Shown: one piece after another, positions 1-7,519 of the stretch
Position numbering within the stretch: position 1 is the stretch's first letter
Layout: each line of letters begins with the position of its first letter
Assembly (NCBI GenBank): GCA_910576845.1
Contig: CAJTJA010000046.1
Location: 1 to 19,080, forward strand
DNA: 19,080 nucleotides
Direction of reading: 5' to 3'
DNA from: an uncultured Oscillibacter sp.
GTDB lineage: Bacteria > Bacillota > Clostridia > Oscillospirales > Oscillospiraceae
Translations under genes and position numbers: made by a program
Notes under the pieces: generated by a model
What the model was told of the DNA's origin: nothing
The model's input: only the letters and a program-made list of their open reading frames with translations
Databases searched by the model: none

Positions 1-55
1 CCGCACACACCCTTCCTTCCCGTCAATGTAATCTTCCCATTTTTCGACAGGCTGA

Positions 56-96
56 GCGGGACATCCGGTATCGGATGTCCCGCCTTCATTTTTTAA
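56..96 (+). terminator. Rho-independent terminator of a gene left of the window
   Basis: A perfect 12-bp stem (56-67 with 72-83, loop GTAT) is followed by a T-rich tail on the + strand. It must end a + strand transcript that starts before the window. There is no matching T-run for the - strand, so it does not obviously serve the lipoprotein gene that ends at 110. Confidence 0.8.
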
Positions 97-109
97 TTCC
101 AAAAGGCCT

Positions 110-982
110 CTATCCATTCACAATTTCCGGTTCTCCGGATTCCTCCTCCAGTCCCAGCAGAGCTCTGCCATGCTGGCCCAAATGAGGATACAATTGCTCA
201 TAGGGCAGGTAAAACACCTGCGGCCCAGCCGCATAACAAGCCAATTCATAAGGGGAGAATCCCACTGTCATGCCCGCTTCGTCGAAGCTCACCGCATAGC
301 TGCTCCAATCCGCCAAAATGACATCATAATCCTCCCAATAGTAATCCTTCGGCATCGTCTCCGCCTCCGCGGCAACTTCCCAAACCTGTTTTATCAACGC
401 CAGGTGTACATACTCCCGCAAATCTCCGCCCTCGCCCAAAATTTCCGGTTCAAAGAACTCCCCTGTCTCCAGATCAAAATTCCAGCTCATGAGAATGCTG
501 TTGGGATGCGCTCCGCCGGTATATGTGGAATAAAGGCCGGAAACGCTGATAAGCTGCTCCGTTTGATAGACGGTACAGCTCAGCTCATCGGTATAGGAAA
601 CAGACGCCAGCCCGGCCTCGTTTCGAAACGCCCGGTCCTCCCTGGCGCTTTCTGCCAAAGTCTTCCCATTGGATTTCCACTGGCCGAACCGGGCATTAAA
701 AACATCCGCCACGGCCAAAGCATGCTCCTGCTCTGAGGAAACAGCATCTTCCAGAGCACTTCCATCCTCCAGCAGTACCCGCAGCACCGGCAGTTCATAA
801 GAGCATTCCGCCAAAACCGTGCCATCCTCGTCCAGGACATCCTCCTCAAACCGCTCCGTTTCCACTAAAAAGACAACGGCAGGCGCAGGTTCAGGCAGGG
901 CATTTTTCACGTTGACCAGCGTTTCCCCGGCGCAGCCGGCCAAGGTACTCAGCACCAAAAACAGAGCGATCATGGCACTCAT
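110..982 (-). CDS. Lipoprotein with DUF4163/DUF3298 (RsiV-like) domains
   Basis: The 290-aa product starts with a short hydrophobic signal ending in a lipobox (Leu-Ala-Gly-Cys, Cys17), so it is probably a lipoprotein on the outer face of the membrane. Residues about 37-165 resemble DUF4163, including the YTGGAHP segment at 154-160. Residues about 185-268 resemble DUF3298, with the usual ending of a Gly-Phe-Ser-Pro-Tyr-Glu motif, a Gly, then a VFYLPYEQL-type strand. The same domain pair forms the extracellular part of the anti-sigma factor RsiV, which binds lysozyme, but this protein has no cytoplasmic anti-sigma part, so only an envelope or ligand-binding role can be inferred. The ATG at 982 has a GGAGG site. 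The gene begins 33 bp after tmcAL, so the two are probably cotranscribed. Confidence 0.8.
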   Translation of the reverse strand: MSAMIALFLVLSTLAGCAGETLVNVKNALPEPAPAVVFLVETERFEEDVLDEDGTVLAECSYELPVLRVLLEDGSALEDAVSSEQEHALAVADVFNARFGQWKSNGKTLAESAREDRAFRNEAGLASVSYTDELSCTVYQTEQLISVSGLYSTYTGGAHPNSILMSWNFDLETGEFFEPEILGEGGDLREYVHLALIKQVWEVAAEAETMPKDYYWEDYDVILADWSSYAVSFDEAGMTVGFSPYELACYAAGPQVFYLPYEQLYPHLGQHGRALLGLEEESGEPEIVNG

Positions 983-1015
983 GCAGGTTCCTCCTTCTTC
1001 TGTCCTGCCGCCTTT

Positions 1016-2209
1016 CTAGCAAATCACCGGCCCTGTCCGCCACTCGTCGAGGGCAGCGGCAGGGTCAGGATACGCCAAAGCGTAGAGGCGGCTTGCCCGA
1101 ACCTCCAAATCAAAAAGGCGGCAAGCCTCTTCGCACATAGCGCGTACAGCAGCAGGCTTAGTCAGTACCGGCAGGGCGGCATTTTCCCGCATCCCCGCCA
1201 GCAAAGCCCGTCCCCTCTTATTGGCCGCCAGGACCCGCAGGTAAGACGGTTCCTCCGGCGGCACAGGGGGCAGTCCCAGATAAGCCTGGAACATCATGCG
1301 GCGAAGCCGGGCCAGAGTGTAGCGTTTGGTCTTCGCATTCTCCAGCAATTCCGCCGCAGAGGCCGCGGACCGGCTGGCCCGCCAAAACCGGCGATACAAT
1401 CCCTCATGCCCCAAATCCAAGGCTTCGAAATCCGCCGCCTCCAGAAAGCGGAGCCGGGCCAGTACCGCCCGCTCACAGTTCTCCAGCCGGGCGGGGGCAC
1501 GCCCCACTTTTTGTTCCGCCCGGTAAGCCTCCGCCATGGCGGGGGCCATCAAGGACAAAGCCCGTCCCTCCGCTCCTCTCAGGAGCAGAGTCCGGATAGC
1601 AGAGGCGGAAGCAAAACCGTCTTTTGTCTCCCCGCTGTCATGAACAGCTCCCCTCCGGCGAACCGCAAGGGGGTGTATGCCACTGCCCCGGAGGGCTTTG
1701 CAGTATTCCACGCCCAAAATATCATTGGGCCGTTTCAGCACCGAGACATCTTCTCCGGGGAGCAGCGCTTGAGCCGCCCGCTGTCTGGCGGCGGGAAAGC
1801 TGTCCCCTCTCCTCAGCTCTTCGCGGAGCTTTTCCGCAAAATCATTGGAACAAAAAACCGCTGCGAGGCGGGCCAGCAGCGCAGTGTCTCCGCATTCGCT
1901 GCCGAATACCATATGCGTAACCATTCCTGTGGCCCGCAGTATCTTCACGCCCCCTTCGGCGAAGCTCTCCGCCGAAGACAGGGCCCAGGGAACCGGGAGC
2001 TCCAGCACCAGGTCGGCCCCGCTCTGAACTGCCGCAGAGGCACGGGCCCGCTTGTCCAGCAGCGCAAAATCCCCCCGCTGAACATAATTCCCGCTCATAA
2101 CGCAGATCAGTCCGGTATCCGCGCCCAAAAGGCGGCGGGCTTCTTCCATCAGATAAACATGGCCCATATGAAGGGGATTGTATTCTGTTATGATACCAGC
2201 AACGGCCAT
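1016..2209 (-). CDS. tmcAL: tRNA(Met) cytidine acetate ligase TmcAL
   Basis: The 397-aa product matches the family formerly called YlbM/DUF795. It activates acetate with ATP to acetyl-adenylate and acetylates the wobble cytidine (C34) of elongator tRNA-Met. Visible marks are the N-terminal nucleotidyltransferase HIGH-type motif (NPLHMGH, residues 11-17), the MSGNYVQRGD segment near residue 40, the DLVLELP strand and the FGSECGD motif. Length is normal for the family (about 400 aa). The reading frame stays open 58 codons further upstream to 2383, but the start at 2209 is chosen because AAGGAG lies 7 bases before it and the protein then begins at the conserved strand. The gene is divergent from ackA, and the lipoprotein gene follows it. 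Confidence 0.93.
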   Translation of the reverse strand: MAVAGIITEYNPLHMGHVYLMEEARRLLGADTGLICVMSGNYVQRGDFALLDKRARASAAVQSGADLVLELPVPWALSSAESFAEGGVKILRATGMVTHMVFGSECGDTALLARLAAVFCSNDFAEKLREELRRGDSFPAARQRAAQALLPGEDVSVLKRPNDILGVEYCKALRGSGIHPLAVRRRGAVHDSGETKDGFASASAIRTLLLRGAEGRALSLMAPAMAEAYRAEQKVGRAPARLENCERAVLARLRFLEAADFEALDLGHEGLYRRFWRASRSAASAAELLENAKTKRYTLARLRRMMFQAYLGLPPVPPEEPSYLRVLAANKRGRALLAGMRENAALPVLTKPAAVRAMCEEACRLFDLEVRASRLYALAYPDPAAALDEWRTGPVIC

Positions 2210-2261
2210 AAAATTCTCCTTCAAGTGATGACAAAAAAGTGACATTTCGGTAAAAATGCGG

Positions 2262-2289
2262 TTGTAACCCCGAAAAAGTCTGGTATAAT
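2262..2289 (+). promoter_or_regulatory. Sigma-A promoter of ackA
   Basis: TTGTAA at 2262-2267, a 16-base spacer and a perfect TATAAT at 2284-2289, which is also preceded by TG one base upstream (extended -10). It lies about 115 bp upstream of the ackA start, which implies a leader of roughly 105 nt. Confidence 0.65.
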
Positions 2290-2403
2290 GGAGTTGGCAG
2301 CAGGGAAAGCGGATTTTCCGTCTCTTCCCTTTACCTGCATGTATAATATATGAAATTCGGGAAGTCCACAAGGCTTTCCCCAAAAGAAGAGGAGACGATT
2401 ATC

Positions 2404-3600
2404 ATGAACATTCTGGTCATCAACGCAGGCAGCTCTTCCTTAAAGTACCAGCTTCTGGACCCGCAGAGCGGCGTCCTGCTGGCAAAGGGCCTCTGCGAAC
2501 GCATCGGCATCGACGGCAAGTTCACCTATAAGGCCGAGGGCAAAAAGACGCTTGACGCCATCGATATTCCCATGCCCACTCATTCCGAGGCCATTCAGGC
2601 CGTGCTGGACGCGGTGGCGGACAAGGACAACGGCGTCATCTCCTCCATGGCCGAAATCGGCGCGGTAGGCCACCGGGTCGTTCATGGCGGCGAGGCATTC
2701 AACAAGTCCGTGCTGATCGATGATACGGTAATGAAGGCCATTGAGGACTGCATCCCTCTCGCCCCTCTTCACAACCCCGCAAACCTGACGGGAATCCGCG
2801 CCTGTCAAAATGTCATGCCGGGCGTGCCTATGGTGGCTGTGTTTGACACCGCTTTCCATCAGACCATGCCCGCAAAAGCTTATATGTATGCCCTGCCCTA
2901 TGCCTGGTACGAGGAGGACAAGGTCCGGCGTTACGGCTTCCACGGCACCAGTCACAAATATGTGGCCGGCCGCGCTGCCGCCATGCTGGGCAAGAAGCCC
3001 GAGGATATCAAGCTGATCTCCTGCCACCTGGGGAACGGCTCCTCCGTCACCGCTGTGGACGGCGGCAAGTCTGTCGACACCTCCATGGGCTTCACTCCCT
3101 TGGCAGGCGTGCCTATGGGCACCCGTTCCGGCGACCTGGACGCGGGCATCCTCCAATACGAGATGAATAAGCGGGGAATGAACATTGACGAAATGCTGAA
3201 CGCCCTGAACAAAAAATCCGGTGTGGAAGGTCTGAGCTGTGTTTCCTCCGACTTCCGGGACCTGGAGGCCGCCGCCGGAAAGGGCGACGCCAAAGCCGCC
3301 CTGGCCCAGCAGAAGTTCGCCTATGAGGTGAAGAAGTACGTAGGCGCCTACGCTGCCGCCATGGGCGGGGTGGACGCTGTCATCTTCACCGCCGGAGTAG
3401 GCGAGAACGATAAGGCCATCCGCAGCCTGGTATGTGAGGGCCTGGAATACATGGGCGTGAAGCTGGATGCCGAGGCCAACAACGTCCGTGGAAAGGAGTC
3501 TGTCATCTCCTCCGCAGACTCCAAGGTAAAGGTACTGCTGATTCCCACCAACGAAGAATTGATGATTGCCATGGACACGGCTGAGATCGTGAAAAAGTAA
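2404..3600 (+). CDS. ackA: Acetate kinase
   Basis: The 398-aa product has the full length of acetate kinase (ATP + acetate to ADP + acetyl phosphate), the last step of acetate fermentation and a cytoplasmic source of ATP. Family marks run end to end: NAGSSSLKY at residues 6-14, GHRVVHGGE, HNPAN, FDTAFHQTMP, YGFHGTSH, CHLGNGSS, the PMGTRSGDLD stretch and FTAGVGEND near the end. The frame is open back to 2350, but the ATG at 2404 is chosen because AGAGGAG precedes it and the protein then begins with MNILVINAG as in known AckA. No pta gene is adjacent. The neighbouring divergent tmcAL consumes acetate. Confidence 0.97.
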   Translation: MNILVINAGSSSLKYQLLDPQSGVLLAKGLCERIGIDGKFTYKAEGKKTLDAIDIPMPTHSEAIQAVLDAVADKDNGVISSMAEIGAVGHRVVHGGEAFNKSVLIDDTVMKAIEDCIPLAPLHNPANLTGIRACQNVMPGVPMVAVFDTAFHQTMPAKAYMYALPYAWYEEDKVRRYGFHGTSHKYVAGRAAAMLGKKPEDIKLISCHLGNGSSVTAVDGGKSVDTSMGFTPLAGVPMGTRSGDLDAGILQYEMNKRGMNIDEMLNALNKKSGVEGLSCVSSDFRDLEAAAGKGDAKAALAQQKFAYEVKKYVGAYAAAMGGVDAVIFTAGVGENDKAIRSLVCEGLEYMGVKLDAEANNVRGKESVISSADSKVKVLLIPTNEELMIAMDTAEIVKK

Positions 3601-3696
3601 AATATGTGAAAATTTCTTGATTCAAACAATGCAGGAAGCCCCTCCTGGGATTTTCCCCACGCACCCTTCCCTCTCGTCAAATGGGTCCTTCCGCAG

Positions 3697-3745
3697 TTTT
3701 AAAAAGCCTGCAGGCCGGAGTGAGATTCACTCCGGCCTGCTTTGT
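3697..3745. terminator. Bidirectional terminator between ackA and the GNAT gene
   Basis: A perfect 14-bp stem (3710-3723 with 3727-3740, loop GAT). It has a T-rich tail to the right for ackA and a TTTTT tail to the left on the - strand (3701-3705) for the acetyltransferase gene. The stop codon of that gene (3727-3729) lies inside the stem. Confidence 0.85.
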
Positions 3746-4299
3746 TGGGCATAAGGCCTGATGGGGACAGGGTCTTCCCGGTGACTCCCAAGAATCTTCT
3801 CCATGCAGGCCATACCGTACCAGCGTCCAAATTTGCAGCCGCAATTGGCAAACATCCCTGCCGTCTTGTAGCCCATATGCCTGTGAAATTCCACACTGTT
3901 CCGGGTAAGGTATTCGTCGTCAGCCGTGGGGCAGGCAACTCTGGCATACAAATTTAAAATGCCCATCGCTTTCAGCGCCTCCTCCAGCGCCTCATAAAGC
4001 TTTCGGCCCAAGCCGTTTCCCCGGACATCCCGGGCAAGATAAATCGTCGTCTCCGCCGACCAGCCATAGGCGGCTCGCTCCGCAAAAGGGCCGGCATAGG
4101 CATAACCCAAGATTTTCCCATCCTCAACGGCGCAGAGGTAAGGATATACTTCCAATGTCCTGGCAATGCGCCCCCGGAACTCCTCCAGGGCCGGGACCTC
4201 GTATTCGAAGGTGATAGCGGTATGCTCCACGTAGTAGGCATAGATGTCCAACAGGACCTCCGCATCCTCCACAGATGCCATTCGGATCATGGGTTCCAT
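3727..4299 (-). CDS. GNAT-family N-acetyltransferase (phosphinothricin acetyltransferase-like)
   Basis: The 190-aa product fits the GNAT fold and resembles the PAT/YwnH group, which transfers acetyl from acetyl-CoA to the amino group of amino acids or analogues. Visible marks are the N-terminal IRMASVEDAEVLLDIY segment, the GYAYAGPF strand, the acetyl-CoA pyrophosphate loop RGNGLGR at 93-99 and the HRHMGYKTAGMF segment near 139-150. The substrate cannot be told from sequence. An ATG at 4317 is in frame, but 4299 is preferred because an AAGGGGG site lies at the right distance. The last codons and the stop are encoded by the arm of the shared terminator hairpin, so the C-terminal tail (PYAQQSRPE) is probably not functional. 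Confidence 0.85.
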   Translation of the reverse strand: MEPMIRMASVEDAEVLLDIYAYYVEHTAITFEYEVPALEEFRGRIARTLEVYPYLCAVEDGKILGYAYAGPFAERAAYGWSAETTIYLARDVRGNGLGRKLYEALEEALKAMGILNLYARVACPTADDEYLTRNSVEFHRHMGYKTAGMFANCGCKFGRWYGMACMEKILGSHREDPVPIRPYAQQSRPE

Positions 4300-4429
4300 A
4301 GGACAGCCCCCTTTCATAACGCTATCCTATCACAGGCCGGATGCAGACGCAAGTCCTTCTCAGCGGCGCCAATGTCCTCGTTTTCCGCCCCAGGCCGCCA
4401 AACGCCCTCTTTGGGTCAGTCCTCTGTGT

Positions 4430-4458
4430 AAAAATAAAGCACGCCGGTTCAAGCCGGC
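4430..4458 (-). terminator. Possible terminator of the DUF421-DUF4363 operon
   Basis: A short GC stem (4443-4447 with 4454-4458, loop of 6) is followed on the - strand by a T-rich tail (4430-4439). It lies about 105 bp after the DUF4363 stop. A second hairpin nearby (around 4473-4500) has a T-run on the + strand instead. Confidence 0.35.
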
Positions 4459-4562
4459 TCCGGCATGGCACATCGGAGCAGGCCTTATATCGCATGCTCC
4501 GCTTTTTTAAAAGTCAGAACGCGCTTACTGCGCTGCTCCTCTTGTACACAGGCGCGGCAGCC

Positions 4563-4946
4563 CTACAACACATTTCTCACGCTGAACTCCTCCATCTCCG
4601 CAAGCAGCCGGAGCTGGTCCCGAAGGTCCGCCAGCTCCGCCCGGAGTTCGCTGTCCTCCCGGCTCTCAGCAAAGGCCAAAGCCCGGTGATACATGGCCTC
4701 CGCCCCGTCTACAGCATCGTGGCTTGTAACAACGTGCAGATATGTCTGCCGGGCGGACCAGTCGGCATAGCCCTCCCGGATGACAGCGGCGGTTCCTCCC
4801 CAATCCCCCAACTGGGCCAGACGGTCTGCCTCCGCCAGCTGGGCCCGCCAGCGGGTGGTGTGGGCGCTCATAGCAGCGCTGTTCCACACACAGAAGGCCA
4901 AAAGACCCGCCAACACGGCGGCAGGAAACAGTAAACCCTTTTTCAT
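4563..4946 (-). CDS. DUF4363 family protein
   Basis: The 127-aa product has one N-terminal hydrophobic segment (residues about 4-24), with little after it but helical, charged sequence that could form a helical hairpin. The Trp-rich beginning and the length suit DUF4363, a family of unknown function often coded beside DUF421 membrane proteins. It probably sits on the outer face of the membrane, anchored by the N-terminal segment. Its ATG overlaps the TGA of the upstream DUF421 gene (ATGA, 4943-4946), so translation is likely coupled and the two proteins probably act together. Family assignment is by recall of the pattern and context. Confidence 0.75.
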   Translation of the reverse strand: MKKGLLFPAAVLAGLLAFCVWNSAAMSAHTTRWRAQLAEADRLAQLGDWGGTAAVIREGYADWSARQTYLHVVTSHDAVDGAEAMYHRALAFAESREDSELRAELADLRDQLRLLAEMEEFSVRNVL

Positions 4947-5626
4947 GCCTGCTCCTCCTTTTTTATGCAGACCACACGATCCGTTTCATCCAGCGTCAGC
5001 AGGAACACCTTCTGAGGAGAATCCAGTCCCTCCCGCCGGAGCGTTTTCCGCAGCCATGCGTCGTCCAGTCCCTGAGCGGTTAAATTCCGCCGGAGGAGCC
5101 GTCCGTCGTTGATGAGAACCACCGGCAGCGTCACATCCTCCTCCACTTCCAAGCCCAATTGAGCCGCAGTGGGAGGCTGTTTCCGGGTCCAGGGCAGAAC
5201 CGAAAGGCGCCCTGAATTCTCCAGCACGGCGTATTTGACATCTTCTATACTGGAGCAGCCCTGCCCTCGCAGCTCCTCCAGCAGCTCGTCCAGCGTATAG
5301 CGGTTTTTCCGCATAGCCTCCTGCTGGAGCCGGCCGTCCCGGATCAGAACGGAGGGCGTCCCACAGGCCAGGCGGCGAAATCGAAGACTGGAAAGAGAGA
5401 GCTGGCTTAAAAGCATAGATAAGGCCAGCAGAGTCAAAATGGGAATAACCCCTGCCAAAAGGGGAATGCCAAAGTCCTGCATAGGAACGGTAGCCAAATC
5501 GGAAATCATCATGGTCAATACCAGTTCACCAGGTTCCAGCTCGCCTATTTGACGCTTGCCCATAAGGCGGAGCCCAATCATAATGAGGAAATACAGGATA
5601 ACAGTACGGGTAAAAGCCGTCATCAT
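4943..5626 (-). CDS. DUF421 membrane protein (YetF/YrbG-like)
   Basis: The 227-aa product has three hydrophobic helices (about residues 5-22, 32-48 and 54-76) and a soluble C-terminal part. The hallmark RLMGKRQIGELEPGELV follows helix 1, and the segment from about 80 to 150 (PSVLIRDGRL, then RYTLDELLEELR, then VKYAVLENSGRLSV) is the DUF421 domain. The YetF family is of unknown biochemical function. Some Bacillus members are, to my recollection, expressed in the forespore. It is the first gene of a two-gene operon with the DUF4363 gene. The start has a GGAAGAG-type site that is less ideal than its neighbours' sites. Confidence 0.88.
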   Translation of the reverse strand: MMTAFTRTVILYFLIMIGLRLMGKRQIGELEPGELVLTMMISDLATVPMQDFGIPLLAGVIPILTLLALSMLLSQLSLSSLRFRRLACGTPSVLIRDGRLQQEAMRKNRYTLDELLEELRGQGCSSIEDVKYAVLENSGRLSVLPWTRKQPPTAAQLGLEVEEDVTLPVVLINDGRLLRRNLTAQGLDDAWLRKTLRREGLDSPQKVFLLTLDETDRVVCIKKEEQA

Positions 5627-5659
5627 AGAGGACTCTTCCTTTCAATGAGTGGGTTTTTA

Positions 5660-5689
5660 CAGTATCTGCTATTTGGTTCTCCCGTATTC
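5660..5689 (-). promoter_or_regulatory. Possible forespore-type promoter of the DUF421 gene
   Basis: On the - strand GAATA (5685-5689) is followed after 18 bases by GATACTG (5660-5666). This matches the GNATA / CATNNTA pattern of sigma-G/F promoters in 5 of 7 bases of the -10. No good sigma-A promoter was seen in this gap. Weak evidence. Confidence 0.25.
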
Positions 5690-5706
5690 TAAAAATTTTT
5701 TAAAAC

Positions 5707-5734
5707 GGAAACCTTTTTGCCCCCTGAAACGTTA
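5707..5734 (+). promoter_or_regulatory. ECF-type promoter of the sigma/anti-sigma operon
   Basis: GGAAACC at 5707-5713, a 16-base spacer and CGTTA at 5730-5734 fit the general ECF promoter layout (GGAAC-type -35, CGT-type -10). It lies about 35 bp upstream of the sigma gene, which suggests that the factor drives its own operon. Confidence 0.55.
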
Positions 5735-5769
5735 CAATAATAGAAGACAAACGGAGGGAGGCACCGGTC

Positions 5770-6306
5770 ATGCTGGCGTATGCGCTTCATCTGGAAAGCG
5801 GCGAAGATCGAATCCGCTTTACCCGGCTGTATAAAGCAAATCAAAAATCCCTTTCCCGGCTGGCCGCCCGCATCCTGGGTCCCGGCCCCAAGGCTGAGGA
5901 CGCGGTGCACGATGCCTTTGTCAAGCTGATTCAGCGTTATGACGCTCTCCGGTCCCAGCCGGACGGACATCTGGAGCGCTGGCTGATGGCAGTGGTCCGG
6001 AACACCGCCCTGGACATGCTTCGGAAGGACAGCCGCCAGGCAGAGCTGGAGCCCGGCTTCCAGGAGCCCGCCGTTCCGCCGGACCTGGGAGAGTTCGAAG
6101 CCCTGGTGGCCCTGATCCGCACTATGCCGGAGGATTACCGCCGGGTATTGGAGCTGCGGTTCCTGGCGGAGTGGAGCCTGGCAGATGTTGCCACAGAACT
6201 GGATATAACGGAGGCAGCGGTCAAGAGCCGCATCTTCCGGGGACGGAAGCTGCTGATGGATGCACTGCGAAAGGAGGGTTATCTGGATGGACAGTCCTGT
6301 ATTTGA
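5770..6306 (+). CDS. ECF-type sigma-70 family RNA polymerase sigma factor
   Basis: The 178-aa product has the two-domain layout of ECF sigma factors. Region 2 spans about residues 16-88 (AEDAVHDAFVKLIQRY, then RWLMAVVRNTALDMLRK) and region 4 about 108-165 (MPEDYRRVLELRFL, then the helix-turn-helix LADVATELDITEAAVKSRIFRGRKLL). There is no region 3 and no extra C-terminal domain. It directs RNA polymerase to a small regulon. The start has GGAGGGAGG upstream. The next gene overlaps its last 20 bases and codes for a membrane protein with a cytoplasmic N-terminus, the usual arrangement of an ECF factor with its anti-sigma. The promoter upstream looks autoregulated. Confidence 0.93.
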   Translation: MLAYALHLESGEDRIRFTRLYKANQKSLSRLAARILGPGPKAEDAVHDAFVKLIQRYDALRSQPDGHLERWLMAVVRNTALDMLRKDSRQAELEPGFQEPAVPPDLGEFEALVALIRTMPEDYRRVLELRFLAEWSLADVATELDITEAAVKSRIFRGRKLLMDALRKEGYLDGQSCI

Positions 6307-7390
6307 CAACATGCTGAAAATCGCGCTGGAAGAGGCTCTCCGGCAGGATATCATGGAAGCCCCCGAAATCCCCGCACCTTCCCCGCGGCAGAGAAGGCGG
6401 ATGCGTCGCCTGCTGACAGCCCCTGCAAGCGTCTGTTCTGCCGGGGCAGAGATGACACACCGCCCCCGGATTCCCGGCCGCTGGCTGGCTGCGGCAGTCA
6501 TTGCCGCCCTGCTCACAGGCGCGGCAGCAGCAGGCCTGAGCCTGGGGAACGGAGCGTGGTTCCGCCAGTGGTTTGACGAAAGCCTTTGGGCCGCAGACTA
6601 CTATGGCGGTGCGGCGGACACGGAACAGCTGCTGGGTATGGGTGTGGAGATGGCCTCCAGCACAGTGGAATCCGACGGTATGCGCCTGGAGGTGTTCGAC
6701 GCAGTGTTCGACGGGCAGCGCCTCATGATGTTCGTCCGGATGACTTTGCTGGACCCTACTCTGCTGGAAAAAACGCAAAGAGGCAGCGAGTGGATCGGCT
6801 TCGACCAGGTAGAACTCCTTCCGGAGGACGGCGGCGAGTTTTCTTTGAGTGCTGGCGTCCGGAGTCTTCACAGCTTCAGCGCCCTGCCCTGGACGGAAGA
6901 AGAGCCGGAGGAGGGCACATACCCCCTGCTGTTTCAGTTCGACCTGGGCGGCCTGGACGAAGGAGGTCCGGCGCAGCTCCGGATGACAAATCTGATTCTC
7001 TGGCCCGCGTCTGGACTGGCCGAGACTTGGCCGGGGGAGTGGACCCTCTCCATGACTCTCAAGCCCACCAAGGCGCTGTACCTGAAGGAGAAGCAGGCCT
7101 GCCGGGTTGACGGCGCGGACTGGGTGCTGGACGGCCTCTCCCTGTCCCCCCTGACGCTGCGGATGGAGGCTCATTGCCTGTCGGAGCAGCGGAAGACACC
7201 GTGGTATCCCTTTTCAGACATTGCCATCCATATGAAAACCGGTGAGATTATTGACCAGCAGGGCTGTTCCGCCACCGCCGGCTACGGCGGCCGGCGCATT
7301 ACCGGCTGTCTGGACTTCGCCCTGCCTCTGGATCTGGAGCAGGTGGATTATGTCCATCTCTTCGGAATGGATATTTATCTGGAGGAATAA
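6287..7390 (+). CDS. Putative membrane anti-sigma factor (DUF4179-like)
   Basis: The 367-aa product has a cytoplasmic N-terminus of about 65 residues with a predicted helical start, one transmembrane helix (about 66-86, Ala/Leu-rich) and a beta-rich extracellular part of about 280 residues. This is the layout of the DUF4179 anti-sigma proteins that follow ECF sigma genes in Clostridia. No zinc-binding HxxxCxxC motif is present, so it is not a ZAS-type anti-sigma. The ATG at 6287 is preferred over 6260 because AAAGGAGGG precedes it. The gene starts inside the sigma gene, so the two are probably made together. The signal it senses is not visible. The anti-sigma role is inferred from context and topology. 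Confidence 0.75.
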   Translation: MDSPVFDNMLKIALEEALRQDIMEAPEIPAPSPRQRRRMRRLLTAPASVCSAGAEMTHRPRIPGRWLAAAVIAALLTGAAAAGLSLGNGAWFRQWFDESLWAADYYGGAADTEQLLGMGVEMASSTVESDGMRLEVFDAVFDGQRLMMFVRMTLLDPTLLEKTQRGSEWIGFDQVELLPEDGGEFSLSAGVRSLHSFSALPWTEEEPEEGTYPLLFQFDLGGLDEGGPAQLRMTNLILWPASGLAETWPGEWTLSMTLKPTKALYLKEKQACRVDGADWVLDGLSLSPLTLRMEAHCLSEQRKTPWYPFSDIAIHMKTGEIIDQQGCSATAGYGGRRITGCLDFALPLDLEQVDYVHLFGMDIYLEE

Positions 7391-7391
7391 C

Positions 7392-7421
7392 AAAACAGCC
7401 GCCGTGTAGGCGGCTGTTTTT
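7392..7421 (+). terminator. Terminator of the sigma/anti-sigma operon
   Basis: A 12-bp stem (7392-7403 with 7409-7420, loop GTGTA) with a run of T at its 3' side begins 2 bases after the stop codon of the anti-sigma gene. The A-run on the other side makes it possibly bidirectional. Confidence 0.85.
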
Positions 7422-7457
7422 ATGGAGAATTTCAGGAACTTTTGTTCGATTTCCGGC

Positions 7458-7486
7458 TTGTGTTTTTTGGGAGGCCATGGTAAAAT
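7458..7486 (+). promoter_or_regulatory. Sigma-A promoter of the 221-aa gene
   Basis: TTGTGT at 7458-7463, a 17-base spacer and TAAAAT at 7481-7486, the latter preceded by TG one base upstream (extended -10). It lies about 33 bp before the start codon at 7520. Confidence 0.55.
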
Positions 7487-7519
7487 AAAGAAAACTTCTT
7501 CTGGTGACGGAGGTACACC

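Noticed and set aside
1406..2242. 278-aa open frame on the + strand opposite tmcAL
   Set aside because: It is a shadow of tmcAL. GC-rich codons leave the other strand open, and no ribosome binding site or family motif is seen.
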